This document shows positions 57,536 to 64,000 of a stretch of DNA of 64,000 bases, piece by piece; position 1 is the first letter of the stretch, and each line of letters begins with the position of its first letter. The stretch is from contig CAWJJG010000011.1 in the NCBI GenBank assembly GCA_963843085.1, positions 62,001 to 126,000 of the forward strand, written 5' to 3'. The DNA is from DASUPK01 sp963843085. Its GTDB lineage: Bacteria; Actinomycetota; Thermoleophilia; Solirubrobacterales; 70-9. Position numbers and translations under genes: made by a program. The notes below the pieces were generated by a model. The model was given only the letters and a program-made list of their open reading frames with translations. It was not told where the DNA came from and did no database searches.

Positions 57536-57763
57536 GTGACCAGGGAAGCTCAGGCGATCAGACGGCGGCTGCTGCCAGTCGCGCTGGCGGCGGCGATCGG
57601 CGCCATCGCCGTGGCCGGCTGCGGCGAGAAGTCCGAGCCCGGGGTTCACGCTCCGACGACGGCGCCCACGACCACGACACTCCCGGTCACCACGACGCCG
57701 TCGCCGACCACGACCGCCAAGGCGCCTACTCCGACGGCGCCGGTCCCGAAGACGACGCCCTAG
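57536..57763 (+). CDS. Small Thr/Pro-rich lipoprotein
   Basis: 75 residues from GTG 57536. Basic N-terminus, helix LLPVALAAAIGAIAVAGCGE with a lipobox (AVAGC), then a tail made almost entirely of Thr, Pro and Ser (TTAPTTTTLPVTTTPSPT). The tail could be a glycosylated stalk. It lies between two leftward genes and is convergent with kinase 3. No family. Confidence 0.5.
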   Translation: MTREAQAIRRRLLPVALAAAIGAIAVAGCGEKSEPGVHAPTTAPTTTTLPVTTTPSPTTTAKAPTPTAPVPKTTP

Positions 57764-57767
57764 TCCC

Positions 57768-58838
57768 TCAGCGGGACTGCGCGCGGAAGAAGTCAGCGAG
57801 CTCGCGCGCCTGGTCGGCCGGGTCGCTCGAGGTGCGAACCGACACGGCGCGCGTGGATCGCTTGGCTCCTTCCGCCCTGGACGGCGTTCCCGATCCGCCC
57901 CCCGAGTCCGTCGCGACCACCACGCCCGTGACCGCGATCGCCGCCACCGCTGCGATCGCGGTCACGCGCTTCGCGATGGAGCGGTGTCGGCGCGCGACCT
58001 CGGTGGGCGCCGGCCAGCTCCGGGTCGCGGGACCGGTCGGGGACAGGGTGCGGGTCGGAACGGCCTGCGAGCGGACGCGGCGGACGGCGCCGGCGTCGCC
58101 GTTGCCGTTCACGGTGGCCAGAGCCTCGCCGAGCGAGCGGGCGTCGGTGAACCGCTCGGAGGGTTCCGGCCGCCTGCAGCGCTCCACGATCTCCCGTAGG
58201 TCCGGTGGCCTGGACTGAGGCAGGAGCTCGTCCGCCACGACGCCGCACGCGTAGACGTCGGCGGCGGGCGTGATCTCTCCGTCGGCAAGCTGCTCGGGCG
58301 CCATGTAGCGCTCGGTTCCGATCACCTTGCCGGCCTGGGTCAGGCGGGTGGTCTCCTCCACGGCGCGAGCGATCCCGAAGTCGGTGATCTTCAGGCAGCC
58401 GTCCGAGGTGCGCAGGAGCAGGTTCTGGGGCTTGATGTCGCGGTGGACCAGCTTCCTCGCGTGGGCGTGCCCGAGGCCCTCGCAGAGCTGGCGGAGAAGG
58501 TGGAGCGCCTCATCACGCGGGATCGACCGGCGGCGGCCATCGAGCCGGTCGCCGAGCGTTCCACCCTCCACCTGCTCCATGACGATGAAGGGCCTGCCGT
58601 CATCCTCACCCACGTCGAAGACCTGGACGATGTTGGGGTGATCGAGCTTCGCGGCGAGCCGGGCCTCGCGCGAGAAGCGGCGGCGCACGTCCTCGTCGCC
58701 GGCCAGGTTGTCGGCGAGGAGCTTGATCGCCACGTCGCGGTCGAGCTTCAGGTCGCGAGCGTCGTAGACGGTGGCCATGCCGCCGTAGCCGAGACGGCCC
58801 TTGAGCTCATAGCGCTGGTCGCCCAGATGCCGGGTCAC
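57768..58838 (-). CDS. Membrane Ser/Thr kinase 3
   Basis: 356 residues. Kinase domain (about 9-240): GRLGYGGMATVYDARD, VAIKLLADN, LVHRDIKPQNLLL, DFGIARAVEETT, GTERYMAPEQLADGEI. A linker and one helix follow (VTAIAAVAAIAVTGVVVAT, about 293-311), then a short extracellular Ser/Gly/Arg tail of about 45 residues, too small for a PASTA domain. It overlaps the His/Pro-rich lipoprotein gene (ATGA), which may be its sensor partner. Confidence 0.92.
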   Translation of the reverse strand: MTRHLGDQRYELKGRLGYGGMATVYDARDLKLDRDVAIKLLADNLAGDEDVRRRFSREARLAAKLDHPNIVQVFDVGEDDGRPFIVMEQVEGGTLGDRLDGRRRSIPRDEALHLLRQLCEGLGHAHARKLVHRDIKPQNLLLRTSDGCLKITDFGIARAVEETTRLTQAGKVIGTERYMAPEQLADGEITPAADVYACGVVADELLPQSRPPDLREIVERCRRPEPSERFTDARSLGEALATVNGNGDAGAVRRVRSQAVPTRTLSPTGPATRSWPAPTEVARRHRSIAKRVTAIAAVAAIAVTGVVVATDSGGGSGTPSRAEGAKRSTRAVSVRTSSDPADQARELADFFRAQSR

Positions 58839-59299
58839 CCCGCCTCCCCCTTGAGCTTCTCGTGACCGGGAGGAACGAACCCTCCGTGCTTCGCGTGACC
58901 GGGCGGGACGGGGTGCTCGTTCCCGTGGTGTTCATCCGGGTGTTCCGGCTTCGCCTTCTTCCTGGGCTCGGGCGGCGGTGGTGGCGGGCAGTTCACCTCG
59001 TCGACGAGGCGGCGTGCGACGCCGTCGACGTCCGGGCGCATCGACTGCGGGATGTCGGCGCCCTCCACGGCCGCCTGCAGGTCGTCGGCCGCGTGGGCCG
59101 CATGGCAGGTGTCACCAGAGTCGAGGTCGGAGGCGATGCGATCGCTGAGCTTGGCGAGGTGGCCGGCGGTGTCCGCGGAGATCGGCGGGGTCTGCGCGAC
59201 GGTGGTGCCGCCTCCGCCGGAGCCGCACCCCACGAGCACAGGGGCGGCCAGGACGAGCGCAGTCGCCAGCCCCACGGCTCTCATCTTCCCGGTCGACAT
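58835..59299 (-). CDS. Lipoprotein with Pro/His/Lys-rich tail
   Basis: 154 residues from ATG 59299 (GGAG 10 bases upstream; ATG 59326 is the alternative). Lipobox PVLVGCGSG, a helical part with two Cys (DSGDTCHAAHAADDLQAAVEG and VNCPPPPPP), then a low-complexity tail rich in Pro, Lys, Glu, His and Gly (KKAKPEHPDEHHGNEHP). The His cluster might bind metal. It is coupled to kinase 3, suggesting it is the extracellular partner of that kinase. Confidence 0.7.
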   Translation of the reverse strand: MSTGKMRAVGLATALVLAAPVLVGCGSGGGGTTVAQTPPISADTAGHLAKLSDRIASDLDSGDTCHAAHAADDLQAAVEGADIPQSMRPDVDGVARRLVDEVNCPPPPPPEPRKKAKPEHPDEHHGNEHPVPPGHAKHGGFVPPGHEKLKGEAG

Positions 59300-59318
59300 C
59301 GCTCGTGATCTCCGTTGC

Positions 59319-59501
59319 TCAGCCATTACCCGGCGGTCTGGGCTGAAAACCGCGGCAGCTCGCCACCGGCAGCCTGGGATAGCGGGGAAATTCGGGGTCG
59401 GTCCTGGAGCGCTCGCAGAGGGAGAAGACGGAGCCGCGCGTGTTGCGGATCAGTCGTTGGTGCTTGCAGCGGTCGCAGAGGCCGGCGGCCGGCGAGCTCA
59501 C
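59319..59501 (-). CDS. Small conserved CxxC protein
   Basis: 60 residues, start overlapping the previous gene's stop (ATGA). GLCDRCKHQRLIRNTRGSVF, then SLCERSRTDPEFPRYPRLPV and ASCRGF: four Cys (CxxC, C, C) suited to a zinc ribbon. The wording RNTRGSVFSLCERSRTDPxFPRYPRLPV is, as I recall, widespread in actinobacteria as a short protein of unknown function. It is too short for most gene callers to flag but is well supported by position. Confidence 0.7.
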   Translation of the reverse strand: MSSPAAGLCDRCKHQRLIRNTRGSVFSLCERSRTDPEFPRYPRLPVASCRGFQPRPPGNG

Positions 59502-59899
59502 CGCTCAGCTTCGATGTCCTCGGCGGCTTCCTTCGCCTCCTTGGCTGCGTCCTCCGCCTCCTCCGCAGCATGCTCCGCCTCGAGCGCGGCCTGCTCCGCT
59601 CCGAAGATCGCCCGCTTCAGGCCCTCCGCCACGAACTCGCCGCCGCGCTGGGCGCGCTCCAGCGGCTCGGTCAGCTTGACGACGCGGCCGAGAAGCTCGT
59701 TCATCCGCTCGGCCTGCTCGAGAGCCTGGTCGGCCTGGCGACGCATCACCTCGAGCTGCTCACGTGAGACGGCCATCAGGTCGTTGGCCTCGTCGATGCT
59801 GCGCTGCATGCTGCGGGGCAGGTCGATCGCCGCGCGGGCCATCGAGAAGGGCAGGGTGACGAGCTCTCTGAGCACGCTCGGAGCGTAGCGAGCACCCAC
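59498..59899 (-). CDS. Coiled-coil protein
   Basis: 133 residues. An N-terminal amphipathic part (APSVLRELVTLPFSMARAAIDLPRSM) is followed by a continuous heptad-like helix (EQLEVMRRQADQALEQAERMNELLGRVV) and an Ala/Glu-rich end (AEHAAEEAEDAAKEAKEAAED). No catalytic motif. It is the first gene of a leftward run with the CxxC protein, lipoprotein and kinase 3, and diverges from the ABC exporter genes (58 bp gap). Confidence 0.7.
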   Translation of the reverse strand: MGARYAPSVLRELVTLPFSMARAAIDLPRSMQRSIDEANDLMAVSREQLEVMRRQADQALEQAERMNELLGRVVKLTEPLERAQRGGEFVAEGLKRAIFGAEQAALEAEHAAEEAEDAAKEAKEAAEDIEAER

Positions 59900-59947
59900 T
59901 ACTGCGGGTGAGGGAAGGCCGCCAGGCGGCCGTTACTTCACTTTGTA

Positions 59948-59959
59948 TAGTCATGCTAT
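59948..59959. promoter_or_regulatory. Short palindrome at the ABC exporter start
   Basis: ATAG-TCAT-GCTAT-like symmetry (ATAG at 59948, CTAT at 59955-59958) overlaps the start codon of the exporter gene. TATAGT at 59946-59951 could be a -10 element, giving an almost leaderless transcript. A repressor could bind here; evidence is thin. Confidence 0.3.
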
Positions 59960-61727
59960 GCCCACCTTTCGGCGCCTGCTCGGCTTTCTGCGTCCCTATC
60001 GCCGCCAGCTGATCGGCTCGCTGGTCCTCGCCTGGCTGGCGATGGGCATGACGGTCCTGATCCCGCTGCTGATCGGCGGAGCCGTGAATGCGATCGAGGA
60101 CGAGCGTCGCAGCGACATCCTGCCGCTCGCCCTCGCCCTGCTCGGAGCCGGCGTGCTGCGACTGCTGCTCACCGTGGGGCGGCGGCTGATCGCGGGGAAG
60201 GTCTCCCTGGCGGTCGAGTTCGACCTGCGCCAGGTCTTCTACGAGCATCTGCAGAAGCTCGAACTCGGGTTCTTCGACACGCAGCAGACCGGCCAGCTCA
60301 TGTCGCGAGCCACGGTCGACCTGCAGTCGATCCGGTTCTTCCTGGGCTATGGGCTGATCTGGGTGAGCCAGAGCGCGCTCACGATCCTGTTCGCGGCCGT
60401 CGCGATGGTCGTCCTGGACCCGGTTCTCGCCCTGCTGGCGCTGGCGCCCGTGCCGTTTCTGGTGGTCACGGCAACGCGCTACAGCCGGCGCAACCGCCCA
60501 GCTGAGCAGGAGGTTCAGCAGCGCGTCGGCGAGGTGACCGCGAGCGCCGAGGAGAGCATCTCGGGGATCAGGATCGTCAAGGCGTTCGCGCGCGAGCGGC
60601 ATGTGCTGGGTCGCTTCACGCACTCCGTCAACCGGGTCTTCGAGCAGAGCATGGTCTCGACGAGACTGCAGGCGTTCTACACGCCGCTGATGGGCTTCCT
60701 GCCGAACATCGGGCTGGCGGCCGTGCTGCTGGTGGGCGGGCTCCAGGTGATTCACGGGTCGACCAGCGTCGGGCACCTGACCGCCTTCTACGCCTACGTC
60801 GTGCTGCTTTCGGGCCCCGTTCGCTGGCTCGGCATGTCGCTGAGCATGGCCCAGCGGGCGGTGGCCTCCGGCAACCGGATGTTCGAGATCCTCGACCGGG
60901 AACCCTCCATGGAGAGCGCCCCGGATGCCCCGCCGCTGCCCGAAGGGCACGGCCAGGTCTCGCTGCAGCGGGTGACCCTCCGCTACGACGGCGCGGAGCC
61001 GGCGCTCACCGGAATCGACCTGGAGGTCGAGGCGGGCCGGACGGTGGCGCTGGTCGGGCCGACCGCGGCGGGCAAGACGAGCCTGGTCGGATTGCTCGCC
61101 CGCCTGTATGACCCGAGCGAGGGACGGGTCGTGATCGACGGGGCGGACATCAAGGACGTCGACCTGACCTCGCTGCGCGGCGAGATCGCCTTCGTAGCCG
61201 ACGACAGCTTCCTGTTCTCGGACACCGTCTCGGGCAACATCGCCTACGCCCGGCCCGGTGCCACCGAGGCGCAGATCGAGAAGGCGGCGAAGCGGGCCCA
61301 GGCACACGACTTCATCACCCAGCTGCCTGACGGATACGACACGGTGGTCGGCGAGCGGGGGCTGACGCTCTCCGGCGGGCAGCGTCAGCGGATCGCGATC
61401 GCCAGGGCGCTGCTGGCCGAGCCGCGGATCCTGATCCTCGATGACGCCACCTCGTCCGTGGATGCGCGCACCGAGGCACTGATCAAGGAGGGACTGCGCG
61501 AGGCGATGAAGGACCGGACGACGTTCATCGTGGCCCACCGCCTCTCCACCATCTCGCTCGCCGACGAGATCGTGGTGCTCGACCGCGGGCGGATCGTCGA
61601 CCGCGGCACCCACGACGAGCTGCTCGAGCGCTGCTCCCTGTACGAGGAGATCGCGGAGAAGGGCCTGGAGGACTCGGTCTACCTGCAGCGGGATCTCGAG
61701 GAGCGCGAGGAGCTGGCGAAGCTGTGA
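59958..61727 (+). CDS. Heterodimeric ABC exporter, degenerate-site subunit
   Basis: 589 residues from ATG 59958. Six helices (about 15-300) then a nucleotide-binding domain. Walker A is GPTAAGKTS (Ala for Gly), signature LSGGQRQRIAIARAL, Walker B ILILDDATSSVD with Asp replacing the catalytic Glu, H loop VAHRLST. The degenerate Walker A/B pair is the mark of the non-hydrolysing half of TM287/288- or BmrCD-like exporters. The stop overlaps the partner's start (ATGA region), so both are made together. Confidence 0.95.
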   Translation: MPTFRRLLGFLRPYRRQLIGSLVLAWLAMGMTVLIPLLIGGAVNAIEDERRSDILPLALALLGAGVLRLLLTVGRRLIAGKVSLAVEFDLRQVFYEHLQKLELGFFDTQQTGQLMSRATVDLQSIRFFLGYGLIWVSQSALTILFAAVAMVVLDPVLALLALAPVPFLVVTATRYSRRNRPAEQEVQQRVGEVTASAEESISGIRIVKAFARERHVLGRFTHSVNRVFEQSMVSTRLQAFYTPLMGFLPNIGLAAVLLVGGLQVIHGSTSVGHLTAFYAYVVLLSGPVRWLGMSLSMAQRAVASGNRMFEILDREPSMESAPDAPPLPEGHGQVSLQRVTLRYDGAEPALTGIDLEVEAGRTVALVGPTAAGKTSLVGLLARLYDPSEGRVVIDGADIKDVDLTSLRGEIAFVADDSFLFSDTVSGNIAYARPGATEAQIEKAAKRAQAHDFITQLPDGYDTVVGERGLTLSGGQRQRIAIARALLAEPRILILDDATSSVDARTEALIKEGLREAMKDRTTFIVAHRLSTISLADEIVVLDRGRIVDRGTHDELLERCSLYEEIAEKGLEDSVYLQRDLEEREELAKL

Positions 61728-63619
61728 ACGACTCGGACGGCGCAGGGAACTTCCTCGCCCTCTTCCGGTCGCTCTGGGCGCTGATCCGCGGCGACGACGG
61801 CCGCTGGCGCAAGGTGCGCTGGCTGTTCTCGCTGCTCCGCCCGTACCGGAAGCAGGTGCTGATGATGTTCGGCGCGCTGATCCTCGCGACCGGGGCGACG
61901 CTGGCACCGCCTTATCTGGTCGGCCAGGCGGTGCACGTCTCCCTGAACGGCGATACGAACGCGCTCGTGCTGATCATCGCGGCCTTCATGGGTGCGGCGC
62001 TGATCGGTTGGGCGACGAGCTACCTGCAGACGTATCTGGTCGGCTGGGTCGGCGAGCGAGCCCTCCAGGATCTGCGGATTCGGATCTTCACCCACCTGCA
62101 GCAGATGTCGATCGGGTTCTTCACCCGAAACCGCCCGGGCGTGCTGATCTCACGGATCACCAACGACGTCGACGCGCTCGACCAGCTGATCAGCTCGGGA
62201 GTGGTGACGCTCTTCTCGAGCACGCTGACCCTGGTCGGCGTCGTCGTGATCATGCTCATCGCCGACGTCCAGCTGGCGCTCGTCGTCTTCCTGACGCTGC
62301 CCCTGCTGGCCATCGCGAGCCTCGTCTTCCGGATCGTCGCGGCGAGCGCATACCGGATCACGCGTGAGCGGATCGCGGAGGTGACCGCCTACCTCCAGGA
62401 GACGCTGAGCGGCGTGCGGGTCGTGCGGAGCTTCGCCCAGGAGCGCCGACACGTGGAGCGGATGGCCGAGCTCAACGAGCTCAACCGCCAGGCGAACCTG
62501 AAGACCGTCTACCTGAACGCGTCGTACTTCCCGGCCGTCGAGCTGCTGTCGGCGATCGGCACGGCGGTGATCCTGCTCTACGGCGGCTACCAGGCCCTCG
62601 ACCTGGCGACCGAATCCGCGAGGAACGCGCAGATCGGTGTCGTGGTCGCCTTCGTCGGCTACCTCTCCACCTTCTTCGACCCGATCCAGCAGCTCTCCAA
62701 CCTCTACACGACCTACCAGCAGGGCATGGCGGCGCTGGACAAGATCTTCGATCTGCTCGACACCGAGCCGGACATGGTCGACAAGCCCGATGCGCTCGAT
62801 CCCGGGACCCTGCGCGGGGAGATCGAGATGGATCATGTCTGGTTCTCGTACGGGCTCGATCGCACGGCGGGGCTGAAGCGCTCGAGCGGGAAGATCGAGA
62901 CGGGCCCCGACGATGAGGAGGACGACACCGCCTGGGCGCTGGAGGACGTCTCGGTCCACGTGCCCGCCGGGCAGACGCTGGCCTTGGTCGGGGAGACCGG
63001 AGCCGGGAAGTCGACCTTCGCGAAGCTCGTCTCCCGCTTCTACGACCCGCAGAAGGGCACGGTCCTCGTCGACGGCAACGACCTGCGGGACCTGAGCTCG
63101 ACGTGCCTGCGCAGCCAGCTCGGGATCGTGCCCCAGGAGGGGTTCCTGTTCTCAGGGACGGTGCGGGAGAACATCGCGTTCGGGCGGCCGGGTGCTCCCG
63201 CCGAGGAGATAGAGGCCGCGGCGGATGTGATCGGCGCCGGTGAGTTCATCCGGCGGATGCCGGACGGATTCGACACCGAGGTCGGCGAACGAGGGGTCTC
63301 TCTATCGGCAGGCCAACGTCAGCTGATCGCATTCGCGCGGGCGCTGCTGGCAGAGCCGCGGATCCTGATCCTGGACGAGGCGACCTCCAACGTCGACGTG
63401 CGAACCGAGCGGACGATCGAGCTCGGCCTGGAGCGGCTGCTCGAAGGCCGCACCGCGATCGTGATCGCTCACCGCCTCTCCACGATCCGCGGCGCCGATC
63501 GGATCGCGGTGCTCGAGAACGGCCGGATCCGCGAGAGCGGAACACATGACGAGCTGATCGCGGCGGGCGGCCGCTACGCCGAGCTTTACGGGACCTGGGC
63601 TGACCTGGCTGCCGCGTAG
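61724..63619 (+). CDS. Heterodimeric ABC exporter, catalytic subunit
   Basis: 631 residues. N-terminal extension of about 35 residues, six helices, then the nucleotide-binding domain with canonical Walker A GETGAGKST, Walker B ILILDEATSNVD and H loop IAHRLST. The signature is LSAGQRQ, where Ala replaces the second Gly. The altered signature pairs in space with the degenerate Walker site of the partner, so both changes fall in the same composite ATP site. A 45-residue charged insert (about 377-405) lies before Walker A. Drug or lipid export is likely. Confidence 0.95.
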   Translation: MNDSDGAGNFLALFRSLWALIRGDDGRWRKVRWLFSLLRPYRKQVLMMFGALILATGATLAPPYLVGQAVHVSLNGDTNALVLIIAAFMGAALIGWATSYLQTYLVGWVGERALQDLRIRIFTHLQQMSIGFFTRNRPGVLISRITNDVDALDQLISSGVVTLFSSTLTLVGVVVIMLIADVQLALVVFLTLPLLAIASLVFRIVAASAYRITRERIAEVTAYLQETLSGVRVVRSFAQERRHVERMAELNELNRQANLKTVYLNASYFPAVELLSAIGTAVILLYGGYQALDLATESARNAQIGVVVAFVGYLSTFFDPIQQLSNLYTTYQQGMAALDKIFDLLDTEPDMVDKPDALDPGTLRGEIEMDHVWFSYGLDRTAGLKRSSGKIETGPDDEEDDTAWALEDVSVHVPAGQTLALVGETGAGKSTFAKLVSRFYDPQKGTVLVDGNDLRDLSSTCLRSQLGIVPQEGFLFSGTVRENIAFGRPGAPAEEIEAAADVIGAGEFIRRMPDGFDTEVGERGVSLSAGQRQLIAFARALLAEPRILILDEATSNVDVRTERTIELGLERLLEGRTAIVIAHRLSTIRGADRIAVLENGRIRESGTHDELIAAGGRYAELYGTWADLAAA

Positions 63620-64000
63620 CTAGCCGGGACCAATACCGCCGCTAGATCCACCGCTGGACCCGGAGGAACCCGACGAGCCGGAGGTGCCGCTGCTACCGCT
63701 CGTTCCGGAGCTGCCGGAGGTGCCGCCCGACGAGCCGGAGGAGCCGCTGGGGGCGCTCGGGGTGACGGCGCTGCCGCTGCTCGCGCTCGAGGAGCTGCTG
63801 CTCGAGCTGGAACCCGAGGAGGTGATCGTCGAGCCGCACTGCTTGAAGCCGTAGGCTGAGGCGGCCGTCGACGCGTCGGACTTGGCGCTGTCCAGCTCTG
63901 TCTCGAACTGGCTCGGGTCCTCGCCGCGCTGGACGGCCAGGCCGATCTTCTGGCCGGCCGAGACCTCGTCGCCCATCGCCTTCAGGAAGGCGTCGAGGTT
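63620..64000 (-). CDS. 3' end of a protein with Ser/Gly-repeat tail (partial)
   Basis: 127 codons remain, open to the window edge, so the N-terminus is missing. The visible start is NLDAFLKAMGDEVSAGQKIG, followed by a helical segment with SQFETELDSAKSDASTAASAYGFKQCG. The last 65 residues are a Ser/Gly/Thr repeat (SSGSSGGTSGSSGTSGSSG). The AYGFKQCG motif resembles the YGFRVCGEE end of the lipoprotein at 14293, so this may be a lipoprotein of that type. It is convergent with the ABC exporter. Confidence 0.6.
   Translation of the reverse strand, partial: NLDAFLKAMGDEVSAGQKIGLAVQRGEDPSQFETELDSAKSDASTAASAYGFKQCGSTITSSGSSSSSSSSSASSGSAVTPSAPSGSSGSSGGTSGSSGTSGSSGTSGSSGSSGSSGGSSGGIGPG

Noticed and set aside
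59760..61907. Minus-strand frame of 715 codons
   Set aside because: It is antisense to the ABC exporter subunit, which has all ABC motifs.
63660..63820. Ser/Gly-repeat DNA as a regulatory satellite
   Set aside because: The period follows codons of the partial minus-strand gene, so it is coding low complexity.

Overview
The window is high-GC bacterial DNA. GTG and TTG starts are common, genes overlap by ATGA or GTGA, and it carries ECF sigma factors, Ser/Thr kinases with FHA partners, DUF2510 and DUF4282 proteins and NHL-repeat secreted proteins. Together these suggest an actinobacterium, most likely Thermoleophilia/Solirubrobacterales; that placement is inference from gene content, and no rRNA is present.

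Region 1 (1-5254) is ordinary chromosome: the 3' part of a glutamate formimidoyltransferase, an M29-type aminopeptidase, an OmpR/HisKA two-component pair, a secreted beta-propeller ending in a strong terminator, and a broken dihydrofolate-reductase-like gene.

Region 2 (5255-27240) is the unusual part. It begins with one complete tRNA-Met(CAT). The 3' 42 nt of that tRNA, from the first base of the anticodon loop to the discriminator, recur exactly at 9897, 11465 and 16945, and in decayed form at 24997 and 27201. Around these copies lies a repeating module. On one side is a hicB-hicA pair (intact, then frameshifted, then a remnant) and a short repeated reading frame that looks like an integrase C-terminus. 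On the other side is a block of about 230 bp with CACGCGGATT direct and inverted repeats. Between the junctions sits cargo: an ABC exporter with its TetR regulator; MsrA; a beta-propeller protein plus an ApbE/ferredoxin/ferric-reductase-like operon (with a second att scar made from a tRNA-His 3' fragment); a thioredoxin/radical-SAM/methyltransferase/SRPBCC operon diverging from an ECF sigma/anti-sigma pair; a GNAT-AAA+ fusion; and two related secreted proteins. No recombinase gene is visible. I read this as a serial integration array at one tRNA locus, now without its integrase or mobilised in trans.

Region 3 (27278-47716) has a CPA1-type antiporter, a secreted serine protease, HxlR and Lon, a family of related lipoproteins, FHA proteins, a class-A-beta-lactamase-like protein, two NHL-repeat proteins and a kinase-FHA-kinase signalling cluster. 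Two genes here are frameshifted at poly-C tracts.

Region 4 (47934-64000) has two divergent CPA2 antiporters (one fused to stress-protein-like domains), a VOC protein, an ECF sigma factor with a SnoaL-like domain, a DHA2 drug exporter with an F420-type protein, a diguanylate cyclase, a kinase/lipoprotein/zinc-ribbon/coiled-coil operon, a heterodimeric ABC exporter, and the 3' end of a Ser/Gly-repeat protein.
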